Assembly (NCBI GenBank): GCA_021234155.1 | Contig: JAJEKV010000003.1 | Span: 29,805,166-29,869,165 of the forward strand | DNA: 64,000 bases | From: Isoetes taiwanensis | Taxonomy: Eukaryota; Streptophyta; Lycopodiopsida; Isoetales; Isoetaceae | Direction of reading: 5' to 3' | In this document: one piece after another, positions 54,150 to 64,000 of the stretch | How positions within the stretch are numbered: the first letter of the stretch is position 1 | Layout of the letters: every line of letters starts with the position of its first letter | Program-made: the position numbers and the translations under genes | The notes under the pieces: generated by a model | Database searches by the model: none | Seen by the model: only the letters and a program-made list of their open reading frames with translations | What the model was told of the DNA's origin: nothing

Positions 54150-54374
54150 TGTATTTTATCTAATTTATAATTTCACCAATTCTATTGGTCTAATGTCATT
54201 TGGACGCTTTTTTTTTTTAAGTACTATCATACGTACTGTACGTATTAATATGTTAAGTACGGTATTAATAAGAGCTCAATTTGACCTGTCAACTTATAGG
54301 TATAGTACGTATAGTACTGTGAGGAAGGTACGGGACGTATGTAAACGTAAAATACGGGTATGTAAACAACACTG
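54150..54374. repeat. GTACGT-rich MITE-like sequence, second copy
   Basis: Phrases such as CGTACTGTACGTATTAAT and GTTAAGTACGGTATTAAT match the style of 29190-29350, and it ends in AACAACACT beside the start of a relic LTR. The boundaries are uncertain. Confidence 0.45.
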
Positions 54375-56123
54375 TCGTGTACATATCGTCATAGTGGACA
54401 TGTACTAGTGACGCGGCAGTATAATATATGTATTTAACACCATATATTATGTTGGAATGTCACATTCTCCCCACCTTGCATTGATGTTGTCCGCAGCACA
54501 ACCGTCTTCTTACCTTGATATTTTGCATTAACTTTACAATATATTTAATTACATGCTTACTAGCTTACACAAGATTTAAGTGATTAGTCCGATAGTAAAA
54601 TTATATTTACTCTAGGCTTTAACAATATTTACGACATTTACATATGTTTTAGCGCGAGACTAATAATAATTTAGACAATAACGCTACATAGGTAAGGTTT
54701 TAATATCATTCACAAGAATTAGACATAAGGAGTTACATCCTTACCATGGTTTAGTTAACATCTTAGATAAGCATTACCTTGGAACCCTGCATGATTCTTG
54801 CTAGACTTCTTTAAGGCATGTATTTAATTATCTTACGGTAAGATTCCCACATTAATATTATAGTAATATTGGATATATTGGTTCCAATCATATTATATTT
54901 GAAGGTTCTATGATAACTTTCAAGCCTTTAAAATATCCTTCCCACAATTATATGGAGGCAATAATCCTAATTTAGAAAATATTTTAATTATTTATCATAT
55001 AGTTAGGGTTCTTTATCCTTAGATCCAAGAGTTAAGTGTGTAACTCTCGTTCGCCACTTGGTGATGCTTGAACCTTATAGGTATATACTTTACAATTGTT
55101 ATGCTTAAAATAAGACAATACGAAGGTTTAATTAACATGTTATGTAAACATTATCTTATTTATCCCAATACCAAGATATCTACACAAGACAAAACTTTGT
55201 GTAATTATTGCATTAATATTTAACTTATCTCAACGAGACATATTAAAGCTTGCAACACATTTGCTCACGTGGATTGCCCTAAGTGCATGCCACAATGATG
55301 TACTTTTAGTTTATATATTTTATGTGGTTTTAAGGGATCCACATCCTTGATTTATTTAACTGAGCTAGGCTACCCACAACCAAGCAGGCTCCTATGCACA
55401 GGCTGCATTTATTTGGGTACTAATAAGACTATCTAGGAACATCATCTATGAAGGCTCTTGGTCTCTATCCCTCTTTTCAATACACAAGAGATGCACACAG
55501 AGCAATACAATATCATCCAATGAACTGAAATAACAGAGTAAAGATTTAATCTTAGGTTCATTCATTAGTGACTAAGGTTCTCAGACTCTAAAGGTCATCT
55601 ACATCTAAGAATGGATGCAAATCTGGCAAATGTCGGTCAGGAGGCTGTTGCATAGCAGATCAAGCACATATCGGATCCTTGGCTCGCTCCTATGTTGTTG
55701 GAATGGGCTGAGATGCTTGAGTCACTACCCGAAAAATAGGTATAAATAGCAGAGGATAACGGGCATAAATGCTCACAAAGGGCAAATAAATGTCATTTAT
55801 GTGCCATTTGTGCGCATTAATTTATGCCATTTATTCCTATTTTTGTAGTAGTGAGTCTTGACGATCTGCTGGAACGTGAGATTCACTGCTGCTGGGAGGC
55901 CAGAATGAGTCGGGCACTTGAGCAATGCATGTTCCTGAGGTTGGAATCCAAAAAGGGGGGGGGGGGCTTTAGAGTTCCTGCCTCCTTATGCCCACGTTTT
56001 AGGGTTAGGGTCTAATGGGCTATATGGCTCATATGGGGTATTACCATGTGGCAATATATAATATATTCACATGTTGCATAACAATGGGTTCTAATGGTTG
56101 TGCCTTATGGTACAACCCTTTAA
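54375..56123 (-). mobile_element. Internally deleted Ty3/gypsy relic
   Basis: On the minus strand, 56123-55383 repeats the LTR block at 28549-29170. Then about 900 bp of degenerate sequence follow. At about 54490-54465 a polypurine tract and LTR start appear (CAAGGTGGGGAGAATGTGAC, very like the H3 element's AGGAGGGGAGAATGTGAC). The order 5' LTR, remnant, polypurine tract, 3' LTR start fits one element that lost its coding region. Confidence 0.65.
55723..55853. mobile_element. CACTA-type MITE, 131 bp
   Basis: The insertion begins CACTACCCGAAAAATAGGTA and ends, in reverse complement, CACTACTACAAAAATAGGAA. The 3-bp duplication AGT flanks it (55720-55722 and 55854-55856). The uninserted sister sequence near 28893 shows the empty site. 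CACTA termini with a 3-bp duplication define the CACTA/EnSpm superfamily. Confidence 0.9.
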
Positions 56124-56234
56124 GAAATTATTAATCAGTATGCATATGATACCTTTCTATTCTTGATAGCAGAATCTCTAAAATGCAAAGCTTCTACTTA
56201 GCACATTTTCCTTAGCCTCTAGAGACCTGGTCAG

Positions 56235-57710
56235 TTGGCAAAATTGTTCTTCATTGTGGACTCTAGATGATGAAGTTTCCACCATGTGTTCTTTACTATT
56301 CCTGGAAGGTGTTGCCTCATGGAAAGGCAACCAAGCTTCTTGGTATCCCTGTGGGTATTCATGTCTCGATTTCTGCTGCTTGGGATGTCATAATAGAGGG
56401 GTTGCGGAGGCATCTTTTTTGGTGGGATACTGCTAAACTCTTTATGCCTAGAAGGGTAACAGTTGCTAAACATGTCTTAAGCAACATGCATGCATGTATG
56501 GCTTCTGCCATTCTTGCTACAACTTATTGCACAGGCTCTTACCCATTGTATTCCTTTTGGTAAAGTCACACTTAGATCTGTTCTTCTATGGGGTATATTC
56601 TATGAGTTGTGGCCTTATCATAATGCTTCTCCATTTCTAGAAGGATTGTTAGATTCCTACCACACAGTCAAAGCGCTATTTCACATCAGTGCAACCGCTT
56701 TGTGCTCATTTGGATGCACCTTGCTGTTGGATCCCCCTGCAGACAATGCACCACTTTGCTTTATAGTGCACCCATTGACTCCACGACGTTGAAAAATGAC
56801 AGGAATCTTAATAATTGAAGCATGGTAAGACTCTGGCCGGCTGCTGTCATGGGAGGTGTTTTAGTTAAAGTTTTTGTTGGAGCGATGGGATAGAGCTCTT
56901 GGCAAAAGTTTGTTGACTATCTACAACCTATTCTGCTACACCAAGAAGATATATTGGTACAGGTTTGTTATGAGGAGGTTAAGGAGTGCAAACTTGTCAG
57001 CTCAATGTATAAGTTATTGCTTGATACTGATATTCTTCCTCCTTCTAATAATTGGCCTCTTCAACTACTTCCTCATCAACGACAGTAGATGTGGTCTTGG
57101 GCATGGGATAAACTACTTTATCCTAAAGTGGTAGTTCTTTGGTGGCAAATTCTTCATAGATGTCTTCGGGTTCACATGCTTGTCTACAAGTTTAACCCTA
57201 GAATATCAGATCAGTGTCCAGTATGCAAGCGTGAATCTGAGACCATTGAGCATTGCTTTTTTTATGTGTGACCACCTCAGACAGGTATGGATTGGATGTT
57301 CTCTCTTTTTCAAGTTTCACTAACAAGTCAATAAGTGCCCTTGGCAATTTACACAACTACTTAGACGGAGTTACAAAGCCAGACTGTTCATCTTGCAGCA
57401 GGATGGTTGCTTTGGATTATCTGAAAAAGATGAAAACTGGTAATCTTCAAAGGTTTGGATGTGGCAGATAACCGTGTTCTCCAAGAAGCTCAAAGTCACA
57501 TTGCTAAGTTGTATCATAATTCTTTATTGCCCCCCGTAAGGGGCGATTGATCTTTGAGGAGTATTTGGATGTGCGCCCTTATGCTTAGGCAGGTTGCTTC
57601 ATTTGATAGGCCTCTGCTTATCTGCTGAGATTTTATTTCTGTCATTGCACTTATACTTGTATTTGACTCTTTAATTAAATAAAGTCTGATGTCCTTCAAC
57701 AAAAAAATAA
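56235..57710 (+). pseudogene. L1-type LINE remnant: RT thumb, zf-RVT and poly(A)
   Basis: The start reads KLLGIPVGIHVSISAAWD, then EGLRRHLFWWDTAKLFMPRR and VAKHVLSNMHACMASA, typical of the region just after the RT of plant L1-type LINEs. About 600 bp later come PKVVVLWWQILHRCLRVHML and DQCPVCKRESETIEHCFF, the zf-RVT finger. It ends with AATAAAGTC..GTCCTTCAACAAAAAAA at 57675-57705, similar to the minus-strand LINE end at 20.4 kb. Frames are broken several times and the 5' part is missing. Confidence 0.8.
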
Positions 57711-58117
57711 GTAATAGAACAACAAGAGATGAGATTTTTAGACTGGTCATTTGCTGACAAAATCTCAAGATAGAAGACAAATTGAGTTAGAATAGGATGC
57801 TCCATATTCTATTCTTACATGCAAAACTCTTCTGTATAGAAGCTAATAGCTGCAGCAAGATAAAACTTCGATGGAACTAATGCTATATCTCAAAAAACAA
57901 ATTTAAAAAACTTTTAGAGATTAATCCACGGACTTTGGTTTAGCAGGAAACTGCGGTACAAAAGCTTAAATGCACGCGAACATTCATTCAATTCCAAATT
58001 ATAAATAAACGGGGAAGTAAAGAATCACTACTTTGTGACTATTACTCTTAGCTTTCGGAGAATTTTAGCCATAAAAATCTAAATCAGGCCACACGTCTAC
58101 TATCCAAATAGAAGATT
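57711..58117. other. Non-coding stretch
   Basis: Nothing recognised in this AT-rich stretch. Confidence 0.4.
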
Positions 58118-60500
<2,383 letters not shown>

Positions 60501-60514
60501 AGGTTTGCATTTAT

Positions 60515-60690
60515 GCGTCCATCAATTAGTACAACTCTTTGATCAAATTTCCTTGATTCATAACACTTGCATGAGGTAATGTTCCAAGGTTGTTAAAGGT
60601 TTAGTTCTAGTACAACTCTATGTTTAAATTCCCTTGATTCATAACACTTAAATGAGGTAATGTTCCAAGGTTGTTAAAGGTTCAATGTCG
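60515..60690 (+). repeat. Tandem duplication of about 85 bp
   Basis: Two units share CTTGATTCATAACACTT, ATGAGGTAATGTTCCAAGG and TTGTTAAAGGTT. They are about 85 bp apart, with few differences. Confidence 0.85.
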
Positions 60691-62750
60691 CAAATGTAAT
60701 GGCTTTTGTAACAACCTCTTACCGAACAAAAAATTGATGTAATGCCATGCACTACAAGAATATAAGCCTGCCAGCATAAAAGCGACCTTCCGAGGAATTC
60801 CAGAAGTGACCATTTCTGTGTTGGATGCTTGTCAAAGTGCTAATTAATAATAATTTACGTTGAAACTTGGTGACATCTCAAACAGCTTGACTGGTTCAAA
60901 CATCACCGGGAATATTGAAACGTGACTTAAAACTTGAATTGACAGCAAACATGACTGCACCTTCAATCGACCAATGATAAACAACAACAAGGTTAAATTC
61001 CAAACCACAACCTTCAAATGTTAGATCGAGGAAAATCGAATTTTATGTGATGAATGATAAAACTGGACCTTTTCATCTGTGTTGATAACATAAAAGACAC
61101 ATGTTACCTTCATTTTAATCTGACATGTTTGTAGATGGTTCTGGATTATTCCAGGAATCATATCTGTGATTAAAACATTTAGGCCTTAGCGCCTTAAAAC
61201 AAGCAATTGCTGATCTTTGTTGAAGATAACAGTGAGCCAAACCTTGAGCAAATATTTTGATAATTGGATTCATCAAAGCAGAATCTACCTTGCATCAGCC
61301 TCCAAATGTGCATATATAATATATTATAGCATTGTTACATGAAAGGAAAATATGAAGCAGTGGATGTCAGTGGCTTGGCGGGGATCCTGTTCTCTGCATC
61401 ATAACACATCCCAGCCCCTATACGAGTGAAATAGTCAAATCTAAGTCAACATTAACACCTATGTTTCCTTGATTCTATCATATGCACTATCTCTGGAAGA
61501 TGCCTGCAGCTAGATCTCTTTTTTCCTTTCCAATTCACAGAAGGCTCTTCTTCTCCTTGCCCCTTATTCCAGACAGAGTTCAAACATCAAGAATTAGAGG
61601 ACAGGGAAGAAAATCCATTGGCTATTCAAAAAGCATGCCACTATTCTGGTGACAGCAGAATTAGGAGCAAGAAAATGGCAATGTGATTACTGGGAGACCC
61701 CCAATGTAGTATGAAGAATTATGATGTAGATGATGATGAATGATGTCAATTTGCCTCAAAATTGTATTTAGCTACTGTCTAATATAGCTTATCTTAAACT
61801 GCTACTGTATGTGGGCTGGATGAGCAAGTGACCTAAGATACTGCATGTGTTGCCCCCAAAGGGCAACATACATACTAATCATTGGTTTATGCTTGAAGAT
61901 TAGGTCAAAGTTTGGAAGACCTTGATAGGGGACATTGATGTTGAAGTCAAATTTGGGAAAAGAGAACTTATTTTGAAGTCAAACTATGCACTAGAAAACT
62001 CTGGGTTGACTAAAGATTGGAAGGCATTTTTTGAAGATTGGAAGTTCAAAGTTTGGAAGACCCCATGGTATTTGATCCCATTCCCTAGCCATTCTCACTC
62101 ATTTTTATTCTTGCCCCTTGAAATTTTCTAGCCTTCTTTTTCCCTATATCTATACTCCCTTTTGTTCACTCTTGCATACCCTATCCTACCGCTCTGTAAC
62201 TTAACTATTCTTGGATTCCTCCACTTAAGCAACACATTAAGCCTAAAATCATGGTCTGTAATTCCGGAAACCTCAAAATCGAACCTACATACTGTAACGA
62301 ACGTGGACAGACATTTTCGAAGGCCCAGAAGTATTGAAGCGTCCATTACCATGGCAGTGCATGATTTCTTGATGATCTCCAAGCTATCTGAGCATTCCTT
62401 AGCCATTGGCAATGATTCATGGCTAATATTCTTCCATAAATTATTTTCCCAAGATTTTTAACTGAGTTTATTGCTTGAATAGCATGAACACAGTATTATT
62501 ATGATTATTTGATTGATACATCAATGAAAATCCCCTGTCAAGTTTGGAAATTTGATCTTTCATTATTTCTGTAACTTTTTGCCACCAAAACATTATTACA
62601 GAAGCATTTTTCATGATTCAAACTACTATTTTATCTTTTGCACATGCTTTTAGGCTCTATTCAGACCTGTGACAATTGAAATCATGCAAAAATACCTTAT
62701 AGAACTCAAGATACAAAAAATTTGCTTGCTGTTTTTCTGTGACAGTTCAT
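60691..62750. other. Long stretch without a recognised gene
   Basis: Short frames only. AAAGTTTGGAAGACC occurs twice (61908 and 62048). No exon or repeat with clear ends is recognised. Confidence 0.35.
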
Positions 62751-62754
62751 CGAC

Positions 62755-63150
62755 AGAATTTTTGATCGACTTTGAATCCTTTTTCTCCCTCATACAAGTT
62801 CCAAATCAAGCCAAGTTTTTTCCACATGTACCTACAACGGTTTTTTCTCATAGTCATTTCAAGAATCATACAAAAAGGATCAGTAAATCTCGAGATATCA
62901 TCATTTGAGTGTGCAGACCTCATTTTATCTCGGGGAAGTGCACTGGCCAGATTTTCTGTCAACTTTGAACCCGATTTTCTCAGCCATTCCAGATCCAAAT
63001 TGAGTCAAGTTTTTTTTCCACATATCACCACAACTTTTTTTTCTGATTTCTTCTTCAAAAATCATTTGAAAAGGATCTGTACATCTCGAGATATTCATGT
63101 CTCGAGTGCAACCGCCTTATTTTTCTTGAGGGGATCCTAAAAGTAATTGA
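62755..63150 (+). repeat. Duplicated leader segment before a gag gene
   Basis: Two diverged units of about 190 bp share the pattern TTT.AATC.TTTTTCTC, AAGTTTTTTCCACAT, CACAAC..TTTTTTCT, AAAAGGATC and CATCTCGAGATAT. They precede the gag at 63303 and may be a leader or LTR repeat of that element. Confidence 0.6.
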
Positions 63151-63302
63151 TCTTTTCTTGCAAATTTTGCACCAAGATTGGTTGCCTTAAGCAACCTGGA
63201 GGTCCTAACCATGTAGGCTCCATTGAGGTTGGTCCAGTGCCGGGTTTTGGATCAACATTTTGAGGTCCTACCGAGATCTCTCCCCTGGTAGAGATTACTC
63301 GA

Positions 63303-63740
63303 ATGGCTTTTCACAATCAAGGTCCACCTTTTCAGATTGAAGTATGTATTCCTATTCCTTTACCAATCTTTGATGGCTCAAAAGATCCAGAGAATTTTTT
63401 GGTACAATTTGAAAAATACTATGATGAGTATGGTTATAAAAAAGGGGAAAAATGTGTAGTCTTTGGAAGATGTATGGAAAGTGAAGCTGAAGGATGGTTC
63501 TTGTTTGAGCAGAATTATGGTTGTGGAACGATAATTTTGGTCCATAATTTTGGTCCATAATTTTGGTCCATAATTATGGTTTTGATCCATAATTTTGTCC
63601 AAAGATTTAGCACTGTTACAGATGAGATGTTGATTGAGCAACTATATACTTTGAGAATAGAAGAGAAGGAAAGTGTACATTAGGGATTTTTTGAGATCAT
63701 AAAAGGGCCTTCTAAGAACTGCTGACTAAGCTATATGAAC
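63303..63740 (+). pseudogene. LTR-retrotransposon gag fragment
   Basis: The start ATG is followed by MAFHNQGPPFQIEVCIPIPL, then FDGSKDPENFLVQFEKYYDE and RCMESEAEGWF, the usual beginning of a plant Retrotrans_gag domain. A four-fold ATTTTGGTCCATA repeat at 63534-63575 interrupts it. Beyond it the frame resumes (TDEMLIEQLYTLRIEEKESV) and breaks again at a TAG near 63679. No pol region is in the window. Confidence 0.75.
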
Positions 63741-64000
63741 TACCAATCAGAAAACAGAACTGGTAATCCAGTCAGCAAAACAGTTATAACTAACTCACTG
63801 GATCACATTTTCTAGCATAACTGTTGATAGAAAAGTCCAAATGAGCTCTTGTTTGGTGCAATAGATAGATCTCATTGAGAGCTTTCCAACCTTGGGTGAT
63901 TTGCATATCTTTTAGACCCGTAGGATAGTAAAAAATGGTAAAAACCATATTTTTTGGAGTTTTGACAATCATAAGTGGTTAAAATATATGCAAAGCACCT
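63741..64000. other. Window end, nothing recognised
   Basis: No further gag or pol similarity is visible up to the end of the window. Confidence 0.4.

Overview
The window looks like nuclear DNA of a streptophyte, that is a land plant or charophyte relative. The reasons are spliced genes with GT-AG introns, a RER1 exon, a decayed NCL-type Na+/Ca2+ exchanger, a possible PLATZ-like zinc-finger protein, a primer-binding site of the initiator-Met tRNA type used by plant Ty3 elements, a Mutator-like element with a 9-bp target duplication and a CACTA-type MITE. I cannot name the species. Most of the sequence is nested mobile DNA of different ages. Ordinary genes survive only as single exons or broken pieces.

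Region 1-16.6 kb: an old LINE (LINE-A, about 577-1383 and 14355-16556) is split by a complete 12,966-bp Ty3/gypsy chromovirus (1384-14349) flanked by the 5-bp duplication AAAAT. Besides gag-protease-RT-RNaseH-integrase-chromodomain, this element carries about 4.5 kb of extra sense-strand sequence between its leader and gag. The first extra ORF (3735-5093) ends in an almost complete histone H3 fold (about 4677-4970). The second (5167-6402) is an unrecognised acidic protein with two in-frame stops, and a third, shorter remnant lies at 6797-7153. A histone H3 carried inside a chromodomain retrotransposon is the main discovery of this window.

Region 16.6-31.6 kb: repeats, a truncated minus-strand LINE, the first exon of RER1 at 22323-22666, an uninterrupted 774-codon LINE reading frame (LINE-B) downstream of it, a possible unrelated exon at 26448-26603, a solo-LTR-like block and a 531-bp inverted-repeat element.

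Region 31.6-47.1 kb: a minus-strand LINE (LINE-C) with an intact coiled-coil ORF1 and a nearly intact ORF2, a cysteine-rich zinc-finger gene upstream of it, an NCL pseudogene, a complex inverted duplication built around foldback elements (42.06-45.96 kb), and a truncated LINE (LINE-D).

Region 47.1-64 kb: a tandem duplication split by a 4,300-bp Mutator-like element (48888-53187). That element carries a spliced gene with a GCM/FLYWCH-like cysteine-histidine region and a SWIM finger, but no visible DDE core. Next come an internally deleted gypsy relic with a CACTA MITE inside it, an L1-type LINE relic, a 218-bp ATT microsatellite, and finally the leader and gag of another LTR retrotransposon. 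All motif assignments come from reading the translations by eye; no database search was run.
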